From NCBI RefSeq assembly GCF_029581395.1, contig NZ_CP121113.1, positions 2,228,001 to 2,292,000 on the forward strand: a stretch of 64,000 bases of DNA. Direction: 5' to 3'. This document shows positions 57,414 through 64,000 of this stretch, piece by piece. The position numbers and the translations under genes are program-made. The notes under the pieces were generated by a model. The model made no database searches. It was given only the letters and a program-made list of their open reading frames with translations, and had not been told where the DNA came from. This stretch comes from Roseinatronobacter sp. S2. GTDB lineage: Bacteria; Pseudomonadota; Alphaproteobacteria; Rhodobacterales; Rhodobacteraceae. Position 1 is the stretch's first letter. Each line of letters opens with the position of its first letter.

Positions 57414-58072
57414 GGCACGGGCTTTCGGGCATAGTCGAAAAACTGGCCGGTATCAGCGGGCGTCAGGCTGTCCATGACCGCCAGCAGGCGCTGTGCTGCC
57501 TCATCCGGCGCGACAGCCGGATGGCGGCCAAGGTACTTTTCGGTGAATGGTGTGGCCACGGTGCCGGGATGCAAGGCCACACAGGCGGCCTGCGGGTGGG
57601 TGCGCGCCAACTCGATCGCCGCACCACGAATGATCTGGTTCAGCGCGGATTTGGCGGCGCGGTAACTGTGCCAGCCGCCCGCGCGATTGTCCCCGATTGA
57701 CCCCACACGCGCTGACATGACCACCATGACCGCCGGTTCATCGCGCGGTAGCAGGGCCAAGGCATGTTTCATGACCAGCGCAGGCCCGATTGTGTTGACC
57801 GCAAACTGCGCGGCCATCGCAGTGGGGTCCAGCTGCTTCAGCGCTTTCTCGGGGCGGTGGCCGTCGATTTCCAGCGCGCCGGTTGCGATGATAATGCGCG
57901 GATAGCTGCCTGTAAGCGCGCCTAGATGGGCCGCGACTGACTCCTCGCGCGTAATATCCAGCCCGTCTTGGCTGCGCGACAGGCCCGTGACCTGCCAGCC
58001 CTGCCCTTGCAACCCCGACACCAGCGCGCTGCCAATCCCGCCCGATGCCCCGATGACCAATGCCCGTTTCAC
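57407..58072 (-). CDS. Short-chain dehydrogenase (SDR)
   Basis: A 221-residue SDR close to the C-factor-like group. NAD motif is VIGASGGIGSALVSGL, catalytic Ser is in VMVVMSARVGS, and YRAAKSALNQ holds Tyr and Lys. A Cys-free C-terminus reads GQFFDYARKPVPW. Oxidoreductase of unknown substrate. It overlaps the photolyase gene by 7 bp and precedes it in transcription, as in several alphaproteobacterial photolyase operons that I recall. Confidence 0.9.
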   Translation of the reverse strand: MKRALVIGASGGIGSALVSGLQGQGWQVTGLSRSQDGLDITREESVAAHLGALTGSYPRIIIATGALEIDGHRPEKALKQLDPTAMAAQFAVNTIGPALVMKHALALLPRDEPAVMVVMSARVGSIGDNRAGGWHSYRAAKSALNQIIRGAAIELARTHPQAACVALHPGTVATPFTEKYLGRHPAVAPDEAAQRLLAVMDSLTPADTGQFFDYARKPVPW

Positions 58073-58128
58073 AGCCCGCGCGCCCCCTGTTGCCCTTGGG
58101 CGCGCAGATAGCGCGGCGCGGGGTCAAG

Positions 58129-58341
58129 TCACGCCCTGACCAGCGTTTCCGCCCATTTGCGCGCGATCGGGCCAACCACCACCGCCAGCGGCACGGCAAT
58201 GACCCACGCCACCGCCCATGCATAAACCCACCGACCCGCAAAACCGGCGTCAAAGCCGGTATTCACGAAGGTGATGAAGCCCGACATGATGACGGACATC
58301 ATCGTTCCCATCAGCAACCCTGTTACAATGCGCAGTTTCAT
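58129..58341 (-). CDS. DUF2798 small membrane protein
   Basis: Seventy residues with two membrane helices (IVTGLLMGTMMSVIMSGFITFVNTGF and RWVYAWAVAWVIAVPLAVVVGPIARK), matching the DUF2798 domain. Function unknown. ATG 58341 is preceded by AAAGGGAG. A long inverted repeat lies just upstream (58353-58400). The next gene downstream is the SDR, 56 bp away in the same direction. Confidence 0.85.
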   Translation of the reverse strand: MKLRIVTGLLMGTMMSVIMSGFITFVNTGFDAGFAGRWVYAWAVAWVIAVPLAVVVGPIARKWAETLVRA

Positions 58342-58352
58342 GTGCTCCCTTT

Positions 58353-58400
58353 CCTTGAAGTCACACATAATCATGTATGCGAATGTGTGTGACTTCAAGG
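58353..58400. promoter_or_regulatory. Large inverted repeat upstream of the DUF2798 gene
   Basis: Arms CCTTGAAGTCACACA (58353-58367) and TGTGTGACTTCAAGG (58386-58400) are perfect 15-bp complements with an 18-base spacer. It ends one base before the ribosome site of the DUF2798 gene and 28 bases from the ileS stop. It may be an operator, a regulatory leader hairpin, or the ileS terminator, though it has no T-run. Confidence 0.6.
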
Positions 58401-58427
58401 GGTGCGGGGCAGTTTCATCTGTGCATT

Positions 58428-61400
58428 TCAGCCCAGTGCAGTGTTACACCGCGCACAGGTGCCGGGGTGTTTGTGACTGCCCACATCAGGGCTGATCTTC
58501 CAGCAACGCTGGCATTTCTGCCCCTCCGCGCGCTCGAACACCACACCGACCCCTTCGACTTCGGGCATGCGGAATGCTTCCGCCGGAATGGGGTCCGGTG
58601 TCAGCGACAGGTCGGACGTGATGCAGATATCGGCAAAATCCACCGATTTCAGCGCCGCCATCACCGCAGCATCGCGCACATGCACCACGGGGGCCGCTTC
58701 CAGTGACGCGCCGATCACCTTGTCGCGGCGCTGGATTTCCAGTGCTGCGGTGACTGCGCGGCGCGCGGCACGGATGCCCGCCCATTTCTGCGCCAGCGGT
58801 TCATTGCGCCAGTCTGCGGGCGTGTCGGGGAAATCCTGCAAATGCACGGATGTATCATCGCCGGGGAAGCGCGACAGCCACACATCTTCCATGGTGAAGA
58901 CCAGCACAGGGGCCAGCCATGTGGTCAGGCGGTGAAACAGCAGGTCCAGCACGCTGCGCGCGGCGCGGCGGCGCGGGCTGCCCGCCGCATCGCAATACAG
59001 CGCGTCCTTGCGGATGTCGAAATAGAACGCCGACAGATCCGTGGTCGCGAAGGTAAACAGCTTCTGGAACACGCCCTGAAAATCATAGGCGGCATAGCCT
59101 TTGCGCACCTCGACATCCAGTTCGGCCAGCCGGTGCAGAACCCATTGCTCCAACTCCGGCATATCTGCGGGGGCCACGCGTTCGGCATCACTGAACCCGT
59201 CCAGATTGCCCAGCATGAAGCGCATGGTGTTGCGCAACCGACGGTAGCTGTCGGCCACCCCTTTCAGGATTTCCGGTCCGATCCGGTGATCATGAACATA
59301 ATCGGTCTGCGCCACCCATAGCCGCAGGATGTCGGCACCGTATTGATTGACGACTTCTTCCGGCACGATGGTATTGCCCAGCGATTTGGACATTTTCATG
59401 CCCTTCTCGTCCAGCGTGAAGGCATGGGTCACCACAGCGCGGTATGGCGCGCGCCCCTTGGTGGCGCAGGCTTGCAACATGGACGAATGGAACCAGCCAC
59501 GGTGCTGGTCGGTCCCTTCCAGATACAGGTCCGCAATCCCGTCCGCCGCGCCATCTGCACGGTCGCGCAGAACAAACGCATGGGTAGAACCGGAATCGAA
59601 CCACACATCCAGCACGTCGAACACCTGGGTATAGGCGTCGGGGTCGTGCAAGCCGTCCAGCATGCGGGCCTTGAACCCGTCGGTATACCAGATATCCGCG
59701 CCATGGTCTTCAAATGCCGCCTTGATACGGGCATTCACGGCCGCATCGCGCAGCAGGAAATCCGCGTCATCCGGTTTCGCGCCGGTTTTGACAAAACAGG
59801 TCAGCGGCACGCCCCATGCGCGTTGCCGCGACAGCACCCAGTCGGGGCGCGATTCGATCATGGAATACAGGCGGTTGCGCCCTGTCTGGGGTGTCCATTT
59901 CACCAGCCGGTCGATGGATTCCAGCGCCCGCGCACGAATGGTGTCGCCATGCGTGCCCATGTCATCCGCCAGCGGCTTGTCGATGGCGGCGAACCATTGG
60001 GCCGTGTTGCGATAGATCAGCGGCGCTTTGGACCGCCACGAATGCGGGTAGGAGTGTTTGATCTTGCCGCGTGCCAGCAGGCCGCCAACCGCCACCAGTT
60101 TGTCGATCACCGCAGCATTGGCGTCCCCTTCCCAAGGGTTTTCCTTGTTCTTCTTGTTCGGTGCAGCGCGCAGGATCGCCTTGCCGCCAAAGAACGGAAG
60201 GTCGTCGCGGAAACGCCCGTCATCGCTTACGTTATAGGTGATGACCTGAGACAACATGCCCAGATCACGATAGAGTTCATATTCCTCCATCCCGTGGGAT
60301 GGCGCGCAATGCACGAAGCCTGTGCCTTCTTCATCGGTGACAAAATCAGCGGCACGGAAGTCGCGCGGATCGTCCCATTCGCCTTGCGACCCTTCAGCCC
60401 CTGCAAGGGGGTGGGCAAGCGTGATGCCCTGCAATTGTTCCTGCGTCACATCGGCGACGCGCCGCCACTGGCCTTCTGTCAGGCGCGCGCGGGCAAAGGT
60501 CGCATCGGCCAGCTTGTCGGCAAGGATGAAGCGTTCGCCCACATCCGCCCAGCACTGCTCGGGCGTCTCGGTCACTTCATAAAGGCCGTAAGAAATATCC
60601 GCGCCCCAGACGACGGCTTTGTTCGACGGGATGGTCCAGGGGGTGGTCGTCCAGATGACGACGGAAGCCCCGGCTAACGTATTGACGGCGGCCTGCGCGT
60701 TTTCCGCTTTCCGGCTATCGTCCACTCCGAATGCCTCGTCCCGCAATGCAAGACTTTCATCATAGCCCAGCACCTTGAATTTCACCCAAACCGTGAAACT
60801 TTCCTTGTCGTGATACTCCACCTCCGCTTCGGCCAGCGCGGTTTTTTCCACTGGCGACCACATCACGGGCTTGGACCCCTGATACAGCGTGCCGTTCATC
60901 AACAGCTTCATGAACTCATCCGCGATCACGGCCTCGGCGTGGTAATCCATGGTCAGATACGGGTCATCCCATTTGCCGGTGACGCCAAGGCGCTTGAATT
61001 CCTCGCGCTGGACATCAACCCAACCTTCGGCAAAGCGGCGGCATTCCTGACGGAAATCGACAATATCGACCTTGTCCTTGTCCAGCCCTGCGGCGCGGTA
61101 TTGCTCTTCGATCTTCCATTCAATCGGCAGGCCGTGGCAATCCCAGCCCGGCACATAGCGCGCATCGCGCCCCAGCATTTGCTGGCTGCGCGTGATGAAA
61201 TCCTTCAGCACCTTGTTCAGCGCGTGGCCGATATGCAGATGGCCGTTGGCATAGGGGGGGCCGTCATGCAGGATGAAGGGTTTGCGCCCTTCCGCGCCTT
61301 CGCGCAGCCGGTCATAGATGCCAAGGCGTTCCCAGCGCGCCAGCCAGTCGGGTTCGCGGGCGGGCAGCCCTGCGCGCATGGGAAAATCGGTCTGCGGCAG

Positions 61401-61436
61401 GAACAGGGTGTCTTTGTAGTCGGGGGTGTCGGTCAT
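58428..61436 (-). CDS. ileS: Isoleucyl-tRNA synthetase
   Basis: A 1002-residue class I enzyme that charges tRNA-Ile. The HIGH motif is in PPYANGHLHIGHALNK, the CP1 editing domain contains WTTTPWTIPSNKAV, KMSKS is in EKGMKMSKSLGN, and the Zn-binding tail has CQRCWK and CARC. ATG 61436 begins the family sequence (MTDTPDYKDTLFLP); longer frames are not coding-like. Single gene in this direction. Confidence 0.98.
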   Translation of the reverse strand: MTDTPDYKDTLFLPQTDFPMRAGLPAREPDWLARWERLGIYDRLREGAEGRKPFILHDGPPYANGHLHIGHALNKVLKDFITRSQQMLGRDARYVPGWDCHGLPIEWKIEEQYRAAGLDKDKVDIVDFRQECRRFAEGWVDVQREEFKRLGVTGKWDDPYLTMDYHAEAVIADEFMKLLMNGTLYQGSKPVMWSPVEKTALAEAEVEYHDKESFTVWVKFKVLGYDESLALRDEAFGVDDSRKAENAQAAVNTLAGASVVIWTTTPWTIPSNKAVVWGADISYGLYEVTETPEQCWADVGERFILADKLADATFARARLTEGQWRRVADVTQEQLQGITLAHPLAGAEGSQGEWDDPRDFRAADFVTDEEGTGFVHCAPSHGMEEYELYRDLGMLSQVITYNVSDDGRFRDDLPFFGGKAILRAAPNKKNKENPWEGDANAAVIDKLVAVGGLLARGKIKHSYPHSWRSKAPLIYRNTAQWFAAIDKPLADDMGTHGDTIRARALESIDRLVKWTPQTGRNRLYSMIESRPDWVLSRQRAWGVPLTCFVKTGAKPDDADFLLRDAAVNARIKAAFEDHGADIWYTDGFKARMLDGLHDPDAYTQVFDVLDVWFDSGSTHAFVLRDRADGAADGIADLYLEGTDQHRGWFHSSMLQACATKGRAPYRAVVTHAFTLDEKGMKMSKSLGNTIVPEEVVNQYGADILRLWVAQTDYVHDHRIGPEILKGVADSYRRLRNTMRFMLGNLDGFSDAERVAPADMPELEQWVLHRLAELDVEVRKGYAAYDFQGVFQKLFTFATTDLSAFYFDIRKDALYCDAAGSPRRRAARSVLDLLFHRLTTWLAPVLVFTMEDVWLSRFPGDDTSVHLQDFPDTPADWRNEPLAQKWAGIRAARRAVTAALEIQRRDKVIGASLEAAPVVHVRDAAVMAALKSVDFADICITSDLSLTPDPIPAEAFRMPEVEGVGVVFERAEGQKCQRCWKISPDVGSHKHPGTCARCNTALG

Positions 61437-61659
61437 TGTCGGATACCTTGCGGAATTGGAAAAATTATGCAGACGCCACAGCGGACCCGGCACTCCGGGC
61501 GCGTCAGAGTGCCGGGACGCTAATTCGCTGAATGATCCATGGTCCGAACATGGGCCGCCTTATAGGTGGCATGGCGCGCAGCGTCCAGAGGGGGTAACGC
61601 TTGATGCGCGCGCAAAGCTGCAATAGCGTGCGAAAATGTCTGGTGAAAATCCGAAGCCG

Positions 61660-61870
61660 GTTGAATTATGGGCCTGAAACAAACGCTCCGGAATTCCCGA
61701 AGGCGCGGAGCAAAGGGCGCAGCCCGCCGCGCCACCGGCGGGCCGTCCCGCGGCCTGCCGGTCTTGCTGATGGTGGCTCAATCCTTGAAAGTTGGAATAT
61801 GTAGCCTGCATAAAGTGAATCCCGCCAATGTGGGACCGGCAGTCCCCGGCCCACCGCTGGCGCGGCTTCA
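61660..61870 (+). repeat. ~200-bp structured repeat, copy D
   Basis: Full copy between divergent ileS and the VOC gene. CTGCCGGT in the left arm is matched by ACCGGCAG in the right (other copies have CTGCCGAT/ATCGGCAG). The centre reads TATGTAG-C-CTGCATA. With the promoter regions of both genes it fills the 467-bp gap (61437-61903). Confidence 0.85.
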
Positions 61871-61903
61871 TGCACAACCCGAAACACGAAGGATACACCG
61901 CCC

Positions 61904-62317
61904 ATGCTGATGCCCTTTCACTTTGCCTATCATGTGCATGATCTGGACGCGGCGCGCGCCTTTTACGGCGGCATTCTCGGCTGCAAGGAAGGGCGCAGCA
62001 CCGACACCTGGGTGGATTTCGATTTCTTTGGCCACCAGATCAGCCTGCACCTTGGTGAACCCTTCGCCAATGCCCCCACGGGGCGCGTGGGCGATCATAT
62101 GGTGCCGATGCCGCATTTCGGGCTGGTGCTGGATGTCGCGCGCTTTCGCAGCCTTGCCGACCGGCTGGCAGCGGCGGGGGTGGAATTCATCATCCCGCCC
62201 AGCCTGCGGTTTGAAGGGCAACCGGGCGCGCAATGGACCATGTTTTTTCGCGACCCGTCGGGCAACCCGATCGAGGTGAAGGGCTTTGCCGACACGTCAG
62301 GTGTGTTCGCCGCCTGA
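61904..62317 (+). CDS. VOC-superfamily (glyoxalase/dioxygenase-fold) protein
   Basis: A 137-residue single-domain VOC protein: FAYHVHDLDAARAFYGGILGCKEGR, FFGHQISLHL, HFGLVLDVARF and FRDPSGNPIEVKGF. The usual metal ligands (His at 8-10, His in GHQISLH, Glu in NPIEVKGF) are present, so a metal-dependent isomerase, dioxygenase or resistance role is possible. No neighbour points to the substrate. Confidence 0.88.
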   Translation: MLMPFHFAYHVHDLDAARAFYGGILGCKEGRSTDTWVDFDFFGHQISLHLGEPFANAPTGRVGDHMVPMPHFGLVLDVARFRSLADRLAAAGVEFIIPPSLRFEGQPGAQWTMFFRDPSGNPIEVKGFADTSGVFAA

Positions 62318-62625
62318 AGTGCGGCGGGGTATGGTCCGGCCGGTTTTATGAATTGCCATGCGCGCCCCCTAGCCCCACCCCCCCTGCCGCCGCCCCCTGC
62401 CCCGGATGACAAAACCATGACAGACGCTGCGCAGACATAGCTGCGTCTGCGCAGGTTTTCCGTGCGATTTCAGGTTGTCGGGCGGGTGGTGCCCTTACGC
62501 TGCGGGTTGACTCCTTATCAGGGCTGGTGTCCATTAACATTATTGGGCCGCGCGGTTCCTCGCGGAATTCCAGCGCATTGTCCCAAAGACACGCGACACG
62601 AGATCGCAAATCCTTGGAGGTACGA
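62318..62625. other. Leader of the TAXI TRAP operon
   Basis: 308 bases, no gene supported. Probably holds the promoter. A C-rich tract occurs at 62370-62400. A TTGGAGG ribosome site at the end serves the solute-binding protein. Confidence 0.35.
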
Positions 62626-63591
62626 ATGAACAAGATTTTCACAGCAGGGGTGTTGACCGCTGGCGCGCTGATGGGCAGCGCCGCATTCGCACAGCAAACC
62701 TTTGTTTCCATCGGCACCGGCGGTGTCACGGGCGTTTACTATCCTGCGGGCGGGTCGATCTGCCGTCTGGTCAATGCAGGCCGCGCGGAACATGGCATTC
62801 GCTGCGGTGTGGAATCGACCGGCGGGTCGATCTTCAACATCAACGCGCTACGCTCGGGCGAGCTGGAATTCGGTGTGGCGCAATCTGACTGGCAGTTCCA
62901 CGCCTATAACGGCAGCTCCAGCTTTGAAGAAGATGGCCCGCATGAAGACCTGCGCGCCGTATTCTCGCTGCATCCAGAACCGTTCACCGTGGTTGCACGC
63001 AGCGATTCCGGCATTGCCAGCTTCGATGATCTGGCAGGCAAGCGCGTCAATATCGGCAACCCCGGTTCCGGCCAGCGCGGCACAATGGAAGTTGTGATGG
63101 AAGCCATGGGTTGGGATATGGACACATTCGCTGTCGTATCCGAATTGCAGGCGGGCGAGCAGGCACAGGCGATGTGCGACAACAATATCGATGCCATCGT
63201 CTATACTGTGGGCCACCCGTCGGGCGCCATTCAGGAAGCCACGACCGCCTGTGATACGGTGCTGGTGAACGCCGACAACGACACGATCCGCGAATTGGTC
63301 GATGACCGCGACTACTACCGCATGGCGACCATTCCGGGCGGCATGTATCGCGGGTCCGATGATGATGTGACCACCTTCGGTGTGGGCGCCACATTCGTGA
63401 CATCCGCAACCGTCCCCGAAGAAGTGGTTTATGAAGTGACCAAAGCCATTTTTGAAGGCATGGACACATTCCGTGGCCTGCACCCTGCGTTTGAAAACCT
63501 GGTGCCGGAAGAAATGGTCAGCGATGGTCTGTCTGCGCCCTTGCATGATGGCGCTGCGCGTTATTTCCGCGAAGCCGGCCTGATCGACTAA
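62626..63591 (+). CDS. TAXI-family TRAP transporter solute-binding protein
   Basis: A 321-residue periplasmic protein with a Sec signal (MNKIFTAGVLTAGALMGSAAFA). It has the TAXI signature FVSIGTGGVTGVYYPAGGSICRLVN and domain motifs VESTGGSIFNINALRSGELEFGVAQSDW and VVARSDSGIASFDDLAGKRVNIGNPGSGQRGT. It captures the ligand (glutamate, glutamine or 4-carbon acids in known relatives) for a Na+-driven permease, which starts 121 bp downstream. A hairpin between the two probably sets different mRNA levels. The ATG was chosen for TTGGAGG. Confidence 0.95.
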   Translation: MNKIFTAGVLTAGALMGSAAFAQQTFVSIGTGGVTGVYYPAGGSICRLVNAGRAEHGIRCGVESTGGSIFNINALRSGELEFGVAQSDWQFHAYNGSSSFEEDGPHEDLRAVFSLHPEPFTVVARSDSGIASFDDLAGKRVNIGNPGSGQRGTMEVVMEAMGWDMDTFAVVSELQAGEQAQAMCDNNIDAIVYTVGHPSGAIQEATTACDTVLVNADNDTIRELVDDRDYYRMATIPGGMYRGSDDDVTTFGVGATFVTSATVPEEVVYEVTKAIFEGMDTFRGLHPAFENLVPEEMVSDGLSAPLHDGAARYFREAGLID

Positions 63592-63601
63592 GCTAAAATC
63601 C

Positions 63602-63627
63602 GGTGCGGGCCGCGCATGGCCCGCACC
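63602..63627 (+). other. Hairpin between binding-protein and permease genes
   Basis: A perfect 10-bp stem GGTGCGGGCC / GGCCCGCACC with loop GCGCAT, 10 bases after the stop codon and not followed by T-runs. In operons of this type such hairpins protect the highly expressed binding-protein message. Confidence 0.6.
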
Positions 63628-63712
63628 ACCTGACCTTGCCCGTCAGGGCCACCCGGACCGCAGAGTCCGGACATTTCCAAACAAAAATTACACATCGACA
63701 GGGGGTTTGGTC

Positions 63713-64000
63713 ATGGCGGAACAGGGACGCAGATTCAGCGATTCCGAACTTCAGGATCTGGTTGCCAGCACGGATTCGGGGGCACGCAACCCCAAGAACC
63801 GCGCCGTGGCACTGCTGATTTCCGGCGTTGCGCTGGTATGGTCGTTATTCCAGCTATGGATTGCCGATCCGCAATTTTCGCTGGCCCCCAAAATACCGGG
63901 GCTGAATATCATCGGGTCTGACCAGACACGCCCCCTTCACCTGACATTCGCGCTGTTTCTGGCGTTTCTGGCCTATCCGGCGTTCAAATCCTCGCCGCGC
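63713..64000 (+). CDS. TRAP transporter permease, TAXI type (partial)
   Basis: The first 96 codons only; the gene runs off the window. It begins MAEQGRRFSDSELQDLVASTDSGARNPKNRA. Hydrophobic segments follow (VALLISGVALVWSLFQLW; LHLTFALFLAFLAYPAF) with SPQFSLAPK-like and DQTRPLHLTFA motifs typical of fused 4TM-12TM TAXI permeases. A GGGGGTT ribosome site precedes ATG 63713. It partners with the solute-binding protein upstream. Confidence 0.85.
   Translation, partial: MAEQGRRFSDSELQDLVASTDSGARNPKNRAVALLISGVALVWSLFQLWIADPQFSLAPKIPGLNIIGSDQTRPLHLTFALFLAFLAYPAFKSSPR

Noticed and set aside
61437..61560. T-box leader before ileS
   Set aside because: No T-box sequence or antiterminator seen, and such leaders are rare outside Gram-positive bacteria.

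Overview
The window is a stretch of high-GC alphaproteobacterial chromosome. Gene content and style point to the Rhodobacteraceae (Roseobacter group), perhaps a halophilic or alkaliphilic member: a seven-gene Mrp/Mnh Na+/H+ antiporter operon, a TAXI-type TRAP transporter, a Lrp/AsnC regulator next to a semialdehyde dehydrogenase as in ectoine-use loci, CobQ, and RIME-like palindromes. The genus is inference.

Region 1 (1-5361) is the right end of an integrated element. It carries a serine recombinase, an HNH-AP2 endonuclease and a tyrosine integrase, and ends at a sequence resembling the last 18 nt of a tRNA-Ser gene (candidate attR). Inside it, a 1.37 kb IS5/IS1182-type insertion sequence with a frameshifted transposase has cut a two-membrane-segment protein gene in half; removing the IS and one TTAA copy restores a 161-codon frame.

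Region 2 (5669-17259) holds a small SH3-type lipoprotein gene and a nine-gene minus-strand operon: three paralogous isochorismatase-fold cysteine hydrolases, a complete peptide/nickel-type ABC importer with a fused DppD-DppF ATPase, and two MFS transporters. A XRE-cupin regulator gene converges on its end. It looks like uptake plus hydrolysis of amide- or carbamoyl-type compounds; the substrate is unknown.

Region 3 (17889-34986) is mostly housekeeping: an MFS transporter, cobQ, groES-groEL with CIRCE, Mn-type pyrophosphatase, a HAD hydrolase, a MaoC hydratase, ribF, a pentahaem cytochrome divergent from a membrane ferric-reductase-like flavoprotein, ruvCAB, a DUF1127 protein and pnp.

Region 4 (35501-48351) has katG, an SLC13/RCK permease, the mnhABCDEFG operon, and an asnC-ssd pair. 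Region 5 (48493-64000) has an MFS transporter, DUF2793, SapC-like and RTX/dockerin surface-type proteins, a DUF305 protein, an aminotransferase, an Fe-S (6-4)-type photolyase with an SDR, a DUF2798 protein behind a large palindrome, ileS, a VOC protein, and the start of a TAXI TRAP transporter running off the end.

The most striking unexplained signal is a ~200-bp structured repeat scattered through intergenic spaces (four full copies, one with its middle deleted, one fragment). Its long paired arms show paired compensatory changes between copies.
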